Assembly: GCA_903878805.1 (NCBI GenBank)
Contig: CAIRJF010000001.1
Coordinates: 1 to 42,554 of the forward strand
Length of the DNA: 42,554 bases
DNA from: an uncultured Verrucomicrobia subdivision 3 bacterium
Lineage (GTDB): Bacteria > Verrucomicrobiota > Verrucomicrobiia > Limisphaerales > UBA11358
Direction: 5' to 3'
The notes under the pieces were generated by a model. That model made no database searches. It was given only the letters and a program-made list of their open reading frames with translations, and had not been told where the DNA came from. Made by a program: the position numbers and the translations under genes. Below, one piece after another: positions 32,848 to 40,876 of the stretch. Each line of letters starts with the position of its first letter. Positions within the stretch are counted from its first letter, which is position 1.

Positions 32848-33897
32848 TTATTCCACCCGCGCTTCGCCCTTGCCCTTTACGACTTCGCCGATGATCCACG
32901 CCTTGTGCTTTTGCGCCTTGATGAATTTCAGCACGGCATCCGCTTTGTCCGCCGAGACGATGCTCACCATGCCGATGCCCATGTTGAAGACCTGATAGAG
33001 TTCGTCGTCCGGCACGCCGCTCTTTTGCTCGATGATTTGGAAAATTGGCAGCATTTCCCATGAGCCTTTCTTGATGACCACATCGAGCGACTTCGGCAGC
33101 ACGCGCGGGATGTTGTCCACGAAACCGCCGCCGGTGATGTGGGCGAAAGCGCGCACCAAATCTGATTTACCATTGAACTTCTTCAACAGTTTCTGCACCA
33201 GCGGTCCATAACTGATGTGAACTTTCAAGAGTTCTTCGCCGAGCGTGAGCTTCGAGCCGGGCACGCGGCTGGACGGTTTCAATTTCAACTGCTCGAAGAA
33301 AATCTTCCGGCCGAGCGAATAGCCGTTCGTGTGCAGCCCGCTCGATGCGATGCCGATCACCACGTCGCCGCGCCGGATGGTTTTCTGGCCGTTGAGCATC
33401 TTGGATTTTTCCACCACGCCGACGATCGTGCCGCTCACGTCGTATTCGCCCGCCTGATAAAAGCCCGGCATCTGCGCCGTCTCGCCGCCGATGAGCGCGC
33501 AATTGTTCTCCGCGCACGCGCGCGCGAAGCCCTTGATGATATCGGTGAAAACGTGCGGCTCGAGTTTGCCCGTGCCGAGATAATCGAGGAAGAACAGCGG
33601 CTCCGCGCCCAGCACCGCGATGTCGTTCACGCAATGGTTCACGAGGTCCGCGCCGATGGTGTCGTGCTTGTCCAGCGCGAAGGCAATCTTGAGCTTGGTG
33701 CCGACGCCGTCCACGGACGACACGAGGACCGGCTCGCGATATTTTTTCACGTCCAGCGCGAACAGGCCGCCGAAGCCGCCGACCTTGCCGAGCACCTCGC
33801 GGCGCTGCGTGCTGGCGAGCAATTGCGGCAGCGTGGCCTTGACGCGATTGCCCAGATCAATGTCCACACCGGCGGCGGCGTAAGCTTTTTGTTTCAT
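32848..33897 (-). CDS. purM: Phosphoribosylformylglycinamidine cyclo-ligase
   Basis: Encodes 349 residues, the normal length, from ATG 33897 (MKQKAYAAAGVDIDLGNRVK). A longer frame to 34056 adds residues foreign to PurM. Signatures include SSVDGVGTKLKIAF, NHCVNDIAVLGAEPLFFLDY, ALIGGETAQMPGFY and AHITGGGFVDNIPRVLP. It makes aminoimidazole ribotide, the fifth step of purine synthesis. About 209 bases without a gene precede it; TACTTT seven bases before the ATG could be a -10, but I see no matching -35. Confidence 0.96.
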   Translation of the reverse strand: MKQKAYAAAGVDIDLGNRVKATLPQLLASTQRREVLGKVGGFGGLFALDVKKYREPVLVSSVDGVGTKLKIAFALDKHDTIGADLVNHCVNDIAVLGAEPLFFLDYLGTGKLEPHVFTDIIKGFARACAENNCALIGGETAQMPGFYQAGEYDVSGTIVGVVEKSKMLNGQKTIRRGDVVIGIASSGLHTNGYSLGRKIFFEQLKLKPSSRVPGSKLTLGEELLKVHISYGPLVQKLLKKFNGKSDLVRAFAHITGGGFVDNIPRVLPKSLDVVIKKGSWEMLPIFQIIEQKSGVPDDELYQVFNMGIGMVSIVSADKADAVLKFIKAQKHKAWIIGEVVKGKGEARVE

Positions 33898-34106
33898 GCG
33901 GCGGAAAGTAAAACTGTAAAACGCGGCGCGGGCGAGAAAATTTCGCGCGATTGTGATTGCCGCAAGAAGAAATTTTATTGCTGCGAGAATCAATTTTAAC
34001 TTCTCCCAATAATCTTCTGGTATTGCAGTCGGCGGGGTTTTAATTGCCACATTCATTTATGCGACAACATTGCTACTCGCCGAAAAAATCAACAAAGACT
34101 GTGAAG

Positions 34107-34661
34107 CTATCGTTTTACTCTAATCGGTCGCAGTTTTCGAGGACGACCAATACGATCCGCTCGATAGGAGATTTTCATTCGCTTCAGAAGCTTGCGAAAG
34201 GGAGTCATATCTTCAGTATAATTAACTCGAACCGCAATCTCTTTTGGCGTAAAAAGTTTCCAGTCATCTGACCAATGCGAAACCGGATTGCTTAATTTCA
34301 AACGCAATGGATCTTCAGGCGGCAAGCGTTGATGTTTTTTATAAAAACGAATTGCGGCGGCAATCGCGTCAAAATGCTTGTCATTGAGCTCGACAAACGG
34401 AATGAAAAAGTCATGCCCATAACGCAACATTATTTCATCGGTATTCATTGGCAAAGCAATCGAGCCTTTTCTCCCACTTTCGTTCCAGACTTGCAAAGCC
34501 TGTTTCCATCTGTCCTGAGCGTATTCGACCAAATAAAGTAATTTGGGGCCGGTGCTGCCGTAACGAGCGATTGTCATTCGCAATTGAAAGCTTTTATTTT
34601 CCTCAATTTTCTTTGCGAGCGTTTGACGGCGATTTAACGGCTTAACTAAAGCTTTTTTCAT
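34107..34661 (-). CDS. Unknown basic protein, AT-rich, 184 residues
   Basis: ATG 34661 overlaps the stop of the preceding gene by four bases. The protein has a basic N-terminus and a very basic C-terminus. TPKEIAVRVNYTEDMTPFRKLLKRMKISY looks helix-turn-helix-like, and the tail RADRIGRPRKLRPIRVKR contains an AT-hook-like GRP core. This suggests nucleic-acid binding, but no family is recognised. Composition is clearly AT-richer than the surrounding purine and lacI genes. With its partner it looks like a transferred pair. Confidence 0.65.
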   Translation of the reverse strand: MKKALVKPLNRRQTLAKKIEENKSFQLRMTIARYGSTGPKLLYLVEYAQDRWKQALQVWNESGRKGSIALPMNTDEIMLRYGHDFFIPFVELNDKHFDAIAAAIRFYKKHQRLPPEDPLRLKLSNPVSHWSDDWKLFTPKEIAVRVNYTEDMTPFRKLLKRMKISYRADRIGRPRKLRPIRVKR

Positions 34662-35233
34662 GGCTTTACGGCAACACGGTTTGTAGTGACAAAATTGGTG
34701 GGGTTTTCCATCGGTATTCCACAATCATAAATCACATTGTATCCGATGGGTCTTCCGTAATCGTCGAAATTAGTTTTGAGGCTTGATAAGAACGCGCGGG
34801 TGCTAAATTGGAACATAGGCAGCATTACCACTCCACGCATATCAGAAAAGTTTGTTGCTAACCACTGCGACCTGATGAACGCATAATTCTTTACAGTTAA
34901 ATTTTCGCTTTGGCTTCCGTTATTGAAAAAGAATGTCGTGGATATTGTTTGGTATCGAATTGAACTGTCAATGGGGCCACGATATGGGATTTGCCAAGAG
35001 ACCCCAGAAGGAATTGTGACCAATCGAAAGATTCGTGACGAGTTTACATTGCACAACTGATTGCTTACATATCGAAATTCTGGCGATGGCTGAATCCAGT
35101 TTGTTGTGACGATTGCTTTATAAATGATATTTGTTTGGGGGTGATTCGTCTCGTCAGACAACGCAGATACGCTTGCAAAAAGTAAAAGGAATATTGGGAT
35201 GGCAATTTTCGCCTTGGCCGAATGCATTTTCAT
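34658..35233 (-). CDS. Unknown exported protein, AT-rich, 191 residues
   Basis: Begins with a signal peptide (AKIAIPIFLLLFASVSALSDE). The mature part is rich in serine, asparagine and aromatic residues, beta-rich in look, with two cysteines (in NQLCNVNSS and YDCGIPMEN) that could form a disulfide in the periplasm. No family recognised. It is translationally coupled to the basic protein downstream. It may be a secreted or surface protein of recently acquired origin. Confidence 0.6.
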   Translation of the reverse strand: MKMHSAKAKIAIPIFLLLFASVSALSDETNHPQTNIIYKAIVTTNWIQPSPEFRYVSNQLCNVNSSRIFRLVTIPSGVSWQIPYRGPIDSSIRYQTISTTFFFNNGSQSENLTVKNYAFIRSQWLATNFSDMRGVVMLPMFQFSTRAFLSSLKTNFDDYGRPIGYNVIYDCGIPMENPTNFVTTNRVAVKP

Positions 35234-35243
35234 GGCTGCTGAA

Positions 35244-35271
35244 ACTGTAACTCCAAACGCCCCGGCGACAA
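35244..35271 (-). promoter_or_regulatory. Possible promoter of the AT-rich gene pair
   Basis: Minus strand: -35 TTGTCG (35271-35266), 16-bp spacer, -10 TACAGT (35249-35244), ten bases to ATG 35233. Confidence 0.4.
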
Positions 35272-35321
35272 GCCGTTTTTGACTATCTGATTACTTTATT
35301 GAACAAATTCAATTCCCGTCA

Positions 35322-36332
35322 TCAAGCCTTCGGCGGCGCGGTGCTTTTGCGTTCCACGAGTTCGGCGGCGAGGCGCTTCAACTGGATTTTTTCGCCGCGA
35401 ATCAGCTTTTGCATCGTCTCCACGGCCGTGACGCCAAGCCGGAATTTTGGCTGGCTGATGGTGGTGAGCGGCACGCGGTAATGTTCCGCCGTCAAAATAT
35501 TGCCAAAGCCGACGAGGGAGATGTCTTCGGGAATTTTGATGCCCTGTTGCAATAAAGTTTCCGCGCAGCCGATAGCCACGAGGTCGCTCACGGCCATGAT
35601 GGCGGTGGGCTGGACGCCTTCGTTGAGCATCTGCAACGTGGCTTTGGTTCCGTCTTCGATGGTGTTGCCGGATTGGAAAACAAGTTTGTCATCCACCTCG
35701 ATGTTCACTTCGCGCAAGGCGCGGCGGTAGCCCTCGAAGCGTTCGTGCGCCCAGGGCGCGGCGGGCGGGCCGGTGAAGTAGGCGATTTTTTTGTGGCCGA
35801 GCGCGAGCAAATGTTTAGTGGCGTTGTAGCTGGCGACGAGTTCTTCGATTTCAATCGCCGGAAAACTTTTGCAGAACGCCGCGGGCGCGCCGAGCAAAAC
35901 GGTGGGCGTGTTGCGTGCGATGATTTCCTGGTAAATCCGCGCCTCGGCCTCGAAGCGATATACGGGGGCGATGAAAAGTCCGTCCACACGACGCGAAAGC
36001 AGACGGCGCAGACAGGCGTCCTCGCGTTCGGGTTTGTTGTAAGTGTGGCAGAGGAGCAAATCGTAGCCGAGTTCGTGGGCGCGTTCCTCGATGGCGAAAA
36101 CGATGCGCGCGTAAATGGGATTGGTCGTGGACGGAATGACGAGACCGAAAAGCCGGGTGGTCTTGGTGCGGAGACCTTGCGCGCTGGAGTCGGGCACATA
36201 GCCCATGTCCGCCGCGAGTTTTTTGATTCTGGCCTTGGTGGCGGCAGAAACGTCGGGTTCGTCGCGGAGGGCTTTGGAGACGGTCATCACGGAGACGCCT
36301 ACGAGTTGGGCAATGTCTTTTAAGCGAACCAT
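35322..36332 (-). CDS. LacI-family transcriptional regulator
   Basis: Encodes 336 residues. An N-terminal LacI helix-turn-helix with hinge (MVRLKDIAQLVGVSVMTVSKALRDEPDVSAATKARI) precedes a periplasmic-binding-protein-like sensor domain (from about 60). The domain includes FGLVIPSTTNPIYARIVFAIEE, AYFTGPPAAPWAHERFEGYRRAL and VGFGNILTAEHYRVPLTTISQP. Such proteins bind sugar or nucleoside effectors. No sugar-use genes lie next to it, so its target is elsewhere or it acts globally. A -10-like TAAATT (36344-36339) ends six bases before the ATG; a heptamer repeat occupies the region where the -35 should be. Confidence 0.92.
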   Translation of the reverse strand: MVRLKDIAQLVGVSVMTVSKALRDEPDVSAATKARIKKLAADMGYVPDSSAQGLRTKTTRLFGLVIPSTTNPIYARIVFAIEERAHELGYDLLLCHTYNKPEREDACLRRLLSRRVDGLFIAPVYRFEAEARIYQEIIARNTPTVLLGAPAAFCKSFPAIEIEELVASYNATKHLLALGHKKIAYFTGPPAAPWAHERFEGYRRALREVNIEVDDKLVFQSGNTIEDGTKATLQMLNEGVQPTAIMAVSDLVAIGCAETLLQQGIKIPEDISLVGFGNILTAEHYRVPLTTISQPKFRLGVTAVETMQKLIRGEKIQLKRLAAELVERKSTAPPKA

Positions 36333-36343
36333 GTTTATAATTT

Positions 36344-36371
36344 AGAAGGCAGAAGGCAGTAGGTAGAAAAA
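36344..36371. repeat. Heptamer repeat tract in the lacI upstream region
   Basis: AGAAGGC, AGAAGGC, AGTAGGT, AGAAAAA, four seven-base units lying across the spacer/-35 zone upstream of the lacI-type gene. Confidence 0.75.
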
Positions 36372-36422
36372 AAAGATAACTTTGCCGTGCAGTTGTTCTT
36401 CATTCTGACTTCTTCCTTTGGG

Positions 36423-37307
36423 TTAAAGATACGTTCCGCGCCAATGTAATTTTCGGCGCAGGGCTTCAAGAAACGAGCTGTTCGCGAGCCGGAGGAGCCG
36501 CACGGAATGGCGGCTGCGGCGGATGGTGATTTCATCATTCGCATCCAGTTCGCCGACAATCTGGCCGTCGGCATTGACGAACGCCGCCGGCGCGGTGTTG
36601 ATGGCTTTCACGCGAACGGTTGCGGACAGCGGCAAAATGATGGAGCGGTTCGAAAGTGCGTGCGGACAAATTGGCGTCAGCACAAACACCTCCGCCGTCG
36701 GCACGACAATCGCGCCGCCCGCCGCGAGCGAATACGCCGTCGAGCCGGTTGGCGAACTGACAATTAAACCGTCGCAACGGTAGCGCGTCACGAGTTCGCC
36801 GTTCACCGTCACGTCGAGCGCAAGCAGGCGCGAGACCGCGCCGCGCGTAACCACGATGTCGTTGAGCGCGGTAGCGGTGAGTTTTTTTCTGTGGCAAATC
36901 CCGGTGGCCTCGATGAGCGCGCGGGATTCAAATTTGAATTCGCCCGCCCAGACGAGCTTCAGCGCATCGGCCAGTTTGTCCGACGGCACGCCGGTGAGAA
37001 ACCCGAGGCTGCCGATGTTCACGCCGAGCATCGGCGTCTGGGAGCCGGCGATCTGCCGCGCGGCGTGAAGCATCGTGCCGTCGCCGCCGAAGACGAGGAG
37101 CAAATCCGTGTCCTGCGCCAGCGCAATGGCGTCGGCGCGGACTTCGCATTTTATTTTGGCGAGGCGCGCGGTGATGGCGTCGCAAAAAACTTTGCGCCCG
37201 GCGCGTTCGATGAGGCGCGCGGCGGCGCGGACGCTCGCGGCGCACGCGGATTTTTCCGCGTTGCCGACGAGGCCGATGCGTTGGAAATGGTCAGCGGACT
37301 TTTTCAA
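36423..37307 (-). CDS. nadK: NAD kinase
   Basis: Encodes 294 residues. The TTG start at 37307 is the first possible one after an in-frame TGA and overlaps the tlyA stop. GGDGT at 74-78, LGFLTGV, ALNDIVVTRG, DGLIVSSPTGSTAYSLAAGG and CPHALSNRS are the NadK signatures. It phosphorylates NAD to NADP with ATP. tlyA-nadK adjacency is a widely conserved pair. Here it is the last gene of the pilT unit. Confidence 0.95.
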   Translation of the reverse strand: MKKSADHFQRIGLVGNAEKSACAASVRAAARLIERAGRKVFCDAITARLAKIKCEVRADAIALAQDTDLLLVFGGDGTMLHAARQIAGSQTPMLGVNIGSLGFLTGVPSDKLADALKLVWAGEFKFESRALIEATGICHRKKLTATALNDIVVTRGAVSRLLALDVTVNGELVTRYRCDGLIVSSPTGSTAYSLAAGGAIVVPTAEVFVLTPICPHALSNRSIILPLSATVRVKAINTAPAAFVNADGQIVGELDANDEITIRRSRHSVRLLRLANSSFLEALRRKLHWRGTYL

Positions 37308-38025
37308 TCAATGCCAGAAATTCTTTATTGCCGGCCGGGCCGAGCAGGGGAGATTCAACCACACCAAGCCAGCAAAGGCCAGCCTGCGCGGAGACAAATT
37401 CTTGCAGCTCCGCCAGCACGCGGTCGTGGATGGCGGAATCAGTAATTACGCCGCGACCCTTATCTGCTTCTTCTTTTCCCGCTTCAAATTGCGGCTTAAT
37501 TAAAGCGACAATTTTTCCAGCAACTTTGAGCAACGGCACGGCGGGCGGTAGAATTTTCTTGAGCGAAATGAAGGAGCAATCCACGACAAGCAAGTCAGCG
37601 GGCGATGGAAAACTTTCCGGCTTGAGAAAACGCGCGTTGGTTTTTTCCATGACGACGACGCGCGGATTGCTGCGGAGTTTCCACGCGAGCTGGCCTTGGC
37701 CGACGTCCACGGCAAAAACTTTTTCCGCGCCTCGCTGCAACAAACAATCCGTGAAGCCGCCGGTGGAGGCGCCGAGGTCTATGGCGGTGAGGCCGGTGAC
37801 GTTCAGTTGAAAATGTTCCAGCGCGTGTTCGAGTTTGTGCCCGCCGCGGGAAACGAATTTCTCTGGCGTGTCCACGGTGATTTCGTCAGCTGGCTTGACG
37901 CTGTCGCTGGCTTTTTTGGCGGGATGGCCGTTGACGCGCACGGCGCCAGCGATGATGAGGCGTTTGGCCTTTTCGCGGCTGTCGCAGAGGGCGCGTTCGA
38001 CGAGCGCTTGATCCAAGCGGGTCAC
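37291..38025 (-). CDS. tlyA: TlyA-type rRNA 2-prime-O-methyltransferase / hemolysin-A homologue
   Basis: Encodes 244 residues from GTG 38025, two bases after the previous stop; a longer open frame is an artefact of that gene's DNA. An N-terminal S4 RNA-binding domain (TRLDQALVERALCDSREKAKRLI) is followed by an FtsJ-like methyltransferase domain with SAM motif IDLGASTGGFTDCLLQRGA, LLVVDCSFISL and IKPQFEAGK, then GRGVITD. TlyA proteins methylate 16S and 23S rRNA riboses. The hemolysin name is historical. Confidence 0.92.
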   Translation of the reverse strand: MTRLDQALVERALCDSREKAKRLIIAGAVRVNGHPAKKASDSVKPADEITVDTPEKFVSRGGHKLEHALEHFQLNVTGLTAIDLGASTGGFTDCLLQRGAEKVFAVDVGQGQLAWKLRSNPRVVVMEKTNARFLKPESFPSPADLLVVDCSFISLKKILPPAVPLLKVAGKIVALIKPQFEAGKEEADKGRGVITDSAIHDRVLAELQEFVSAQAGLCWLGVVESPLLGPAGNKEFLALIEKVR

Positions 38026-38027
38026 AA

Positions 38028-38501
38028 TCAGAACCGGGTGCCGCTGGTGAAGACGCGGTTCTGGATTTCGCGGAAGCTGTGCAGGAACAGGTCGTTGTCG
38101 GCGACGGCTTTTTCCACGAGCTGTTTCATCAGAAACATTTCGGAACTGTTGATGACGGCATGGACGCTGTTTTTGAACGCCTCCATCGGCGTGAAGGTTT
38201 GAAACGAATTGCCAACGAGCAGAACGGTCGCATGGCGGCGCTGGCTGACAACCATGTTTTGCAGCGCCTTGAGTGTGAGGTTTTCGTCCGGCGTGTTCGC
38301 GCCAAAAAGTTCCTCGATGATGACCACCTGATAGCGCGCTTGGCTGAAGCGGATCAGAAAATCGCTGTGTGTGGCGGCGGTGTGGACCTTGTAGCCGAGC
38401 TCGTTCAACGCGGCCTTGCAGGTGTCCAGCCATTCCGGCGTGGAAAAGGCGATCAACGCAGGCTTGTCCTCGCTGCCGACAAAATCAAAGGTTCCAGTCA
38501 T
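38028..38501 (-). CDS. Receiver-like protein of the pilT operon
   Basis: Encodes 157 residues with alternating beta strands and helices like a response-regulator receiver: PALIAFSTPEWLDTCKAAL, GYKVHTAA, YQVVIIEELFG, ATVLLVGNS, VHAVINSS. The phospho-acceptor aspartate position (end of the third strand) appears to be glutamate (IIEEL), and the acidic pair near the first strand is absent, so it is probably phosphorylation-independent. A C-terminal helix (MKQLVEKAVADNDLFLHSFREIQ) follows. It overlaps the second pilT gene by four bases and likely regulates pilus retraction. The fold is inferred from pattern. Confidence 0.7.
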   Translation of the reverse strand: MTGTFDFVGSEDKPALIAFSTPEWLDTCKAALNELGYKVHTAATHSDFLIRFSQARYQVVIIEELFGANTPDENLTLKALQNMVVSQRRHATVLLVGNSFQTFTPMEAFKNSVHAVINSSEMFLMKQLVEKAVADNDLFLHSFREIQNRVFTSGTRF

Positions 38502-39721
38502 TTTAATTTCAATACGGGTGGTGCGTCCGCCGGCTCGGTGCCGCCGCTGCTGCCGCTACTGCTGGCGGCTTTAAGGTTTTTCATGCGGAGGGTGTTGGCG
38601 CTGGCGCTCATTTCGCCGCGCGCTTTTTTTATCTGATCAATGCCGCGCGAAACGACGCTGCGCTTGGTGCAATAGAGCAGGGCGGTTTCCTCGGTGATGA
38701 TGCCCTCTTCGTAGGCGTCGAGGCAGGCGTTGTCAAACGTGCGCCAGCCGAAGGGATAGCTGGCCTCGATGATTTCGTAAAAAGTTTTGCCCTCGCTCTC
38801 GCCCAGCCGGATGGTTTCCTGCGTGCGCAAATTGGAACCCATGAGTTCAATCAGCGCGCAGCGCCCGCCGCCGACCTTGGGCGCGAGCCGCTGGCTGGCC
38901 ACCCAGCGCAGCGAATCGGAAAGCCGCGTGCGAATCTGCTCCTGCTCGTCCGCCTCAAACATGCCGAGGATGCGGTTGATGGTTTCGCCGGCGTTAATCG
39001 TGTGCAGCGTGCTCAACACGAGGTGGCCCGTCTCCGCCGCGCTCAAGGCGATTTTCACCGTATCTCGGTCGCGCATTTCGCCGACGAGAATCACCTTTGG
39101 CGCCTGACGCAGCGCCGCGCGCAGGCCGTTGACGTAACTGTCAAAATCCAAACCGAGTTCACGCTGGTTGAATGTCGCCTTTTGGTGCTTGTGCAGATAT
39201 TCCACCGGGTCTTCGAGCGTGACGATGTGGACGGCCTTTGTGCGGTTGATCTCGTCCAGAATCGCCGCGAGCGTGGTAGATTTGCCGGAGCCGGTCGCGC
39301 CGGTAATCAGCACCAGACCGGTTTTCTCCTTCGGAATTTCCTGAAAGACTTCCAGAAAACGCAGTTGCTGCAATGTCGGAACCTGCGCATTCAACTGACG
39401 GCATACGATGGAAAAACTGCCGCGCTGCGAAAAGATGTTTACGCGGAACCGCGCCTTTTCCCCCAGCGAATAAGACGCATCGCACGAGCCGTGCCGCAAC
39501 AAATCCTCGATGTGCCAGAGGTTGTCGCCGATGATGTTCATCACGATGCTCTCGATCTGAAAGGGCGTGAGTTTTTCAATCGGTGGATCGAAAACCACCG
39601 GCTTGAGTTCGCCGTAGGCCTCCACCTGCGGCGGGCGATCCACCGTGAAAAGCAAATCGGAAACTTCTGGCTGCGAAGCCAGCATCGTCGCCAGAATTTG
39701 GTCAAGCTCCGGTCGGCGCAT
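38498..39721 (-). CDS. PilT/PilU-type retraction ATPase, second copy
   Basis: About 407 residues from ATG 39721 (a TTG at 39730 is possible). A PAS-like N-terminal domain and a RecA-like core carry ITGATGSGKSTTLAAI (Walker A), LEDPVEYLHKHQKATFNQRELG (Asp box), APKVILVGEMRDRDT (Walker B) and LVLSTLHTINAGETINRI (His box). The C-terminus extends past the core and ends in a serine/glycine tail. This is a PilU-like partner of the first PilT, coupled in one mRNA. Confidence 0.9.
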   Translation of the reverse strand: MRRPELDQILATMLASQPEVSDLLFTVDRPPQVEAYGELKPVVFDPPIEKLTPFQIESIVMNIIGDNLWHIEDLLRHGSCDASYSLGEKARFRVNIFSQRGSFSIVCRQLNAQVPTLQQLRFLEVFQEIPKEKTGLVLITGATGSGKSTTLAAILDEINRTKAVHIVTLEDPVEYLHKHQKATFNQRELGLDFDSYVNGLRAALRQAPKVILVGEMRDRDTVKIALSAAETGHLVLSTLHTINAGETINRILGMFEADEQEQIRTRLSDSLRWVASQRLAPKVGGGRCALIELMGSNLRTQETIRLGESEGKTFYEIIEASYPFGWRTFDNACLDAYEEGIITEETALLYCTKRSVVSRGIDQIKKARGEMSASANTLRMKNLKAASSSGSSGGTEPADAPPVLKLK

Positions 39722-39726
39722 AAAAA

Positions 39727-40824
39727 TCAAATCGTGTCGTCATCATCCGGCGGGTGCGCGAGCAGCGGACGGAATTTTTTCTTGTCGAGCGATTTGTCGT
39801 AGGCGTCCTCCGGCGTGATGCGCTTCATGCGGACGTGTTCCATGATGTGATCGTCGAGTTGCTGGTTGCCAAACTTCTTGCCGACTTGAATCATGCCTTG
39901 GATTTGATGCGTTTTGCCCTCGCGCACGAGGTTCGCCACGGCAGTGTTGAACACCAAAACTTCAAACGCCGCCACACGACCTTTTTTATCCGAGCGCTTG
40001 AACAACGTCTGCGCCACGACACCTTTCAAAGCTTCGGACAGCGTCTGACGAATCTTGTTTTGTTGGTCAGCCGGGAATACGTCAATGATACGATCCACCG
40101 TTTTGGCTGCGCTCTGCGTGTGCAGCGTGCCAAAAACCAAGTGGCCGGTCGCCGCTGCGGTGATGGCGAGTTCAATGGTTTCCAAATCGCGCATTTCACC
40201 GACGAGAATGATGTCCGGGTCTTCGCGCAACGCGCCGCGCAAACCGGAGGCAAATGATTTTGTGTGGACGCCGACCTCGCGGTGGTTCACGAGGCAGTTT
40301 TTGCTTTCGTGCACAAACTCAATCGGGTCTTCCAAAGTAATGATGTGATCCTTCCGGTTGCGATTGCAATAATCCACCACCGCCGCGAGCGTTGTGGATT
40401 TACCGGAACCAGTCGGCCCGGTCACAACCACGAGACCGCGATGCAACATCGCAAATTTCTTGAAGACCGCCGGCAACGGCGCTTCCAGCTTTTCAAAATC
40501 CTCGAACGACAGCACGCGGCTGGGAATCTGGCGGAACACGGCGGATACGCCGTTCTTCTGGTTGAAAAAATTGACGCGGAAGCGCGAGATGTTCGGGATT
40601 TCGTAACCGAAGTCCACGTCGCCCGTTTCTTCGAACTGTTTGATTTTGTAATCCGGCGCGATTTCGTAGAGCATCGCCTTGAGCGCATCGCTTTCGAGCG
40701 GTGGATAATCCACGCGCTGCAGTTCGCCGTGGATGCGCATCATCGGCGGGTTGCCGGAGGCCATTTGAAGGTCGGAAGCCTTCTGCTCGAACATCAGGTT
40801 GAAAAATGCGTCAATTTTAGCCAT
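39727..40824 (-). CDS. pilT: Type IV pilus twitching motility ATPase PilT
   Basis: Encodes 365 residues. ATG 40824 follows a good ribosome site (GAGAGGA). Core motifs: VTGPTGSGKSTTLAAVV, LEDPIEFVHESKNCLVNHREVG, DPDIILVGEMRDLETIE and FGTLHTQSAAKTVDRIID. The C-terminal AVANLVREGKTHQIQGMI matches the AIRNLIREGKTHQ retraction motif that marks true PilT. It is a cytoplasmic hexamer that depolymerises pili. It heads the unit that continues to nadK. Confidence 0.95.
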   Translation of the reverse strand: MAKIDAFFNLMFEQKASDLQMASGNPPMMRIHGELQRVDYPPLESDALKAMLYEIAPDYKIKQFEETGDVDFGYEIPNISRFRVNFFNQKNGVSAVFRQIPSRVLSFEDFEKLEAPLPAVFKKFAMLHRGLVVVTGPTGSGKSTTLAAVVDYCNRNRKDHIITLEDPIEFVHESKNCLVNHREVGVHTKSFASGLRGALREDPDIILVGEMRDLETIELAITAAATGHLVFGTLHTQSAAKTVDRIIDVFPADQQNKIRQTLSEALKGVVAQTLFKRSDKKGRVAAFEVLVFNTAVANLVREGKTHQIQGMIQVGKKFGNQQLDDHIMEHVRMKRITPEDAYDKSLDKKKFRPLLAHPPDDDDTI

Positions 40825-40876
40825 AAGTCCTCTCTGTTGAACCGACACTAGCCAAAGCCATGCCGCTCTGCAAGCA

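Noticed and set aside
33898-34056. 53-residue N-terminal extension of purM
   Set aside because: Residues before MKQKAYAAAG do not resemble PurM and would make it longer than the family. The region is treated as intergenic, with nothing else recognised in it.
35298-35313. Small ATTGAA/TTCAAT hairpin after the lacI-type gene as a terminator
   Set aside because: The stem is six AT-rich pairs with no T-run directly after it; too weak to call.
38026-38433. Extended tlyA frame of 380 residues
   Set aside because: The extra part is the other-frame reading of the receiver-like gene. The S4 domain begins at GTG 38025, right after that gene's stop.
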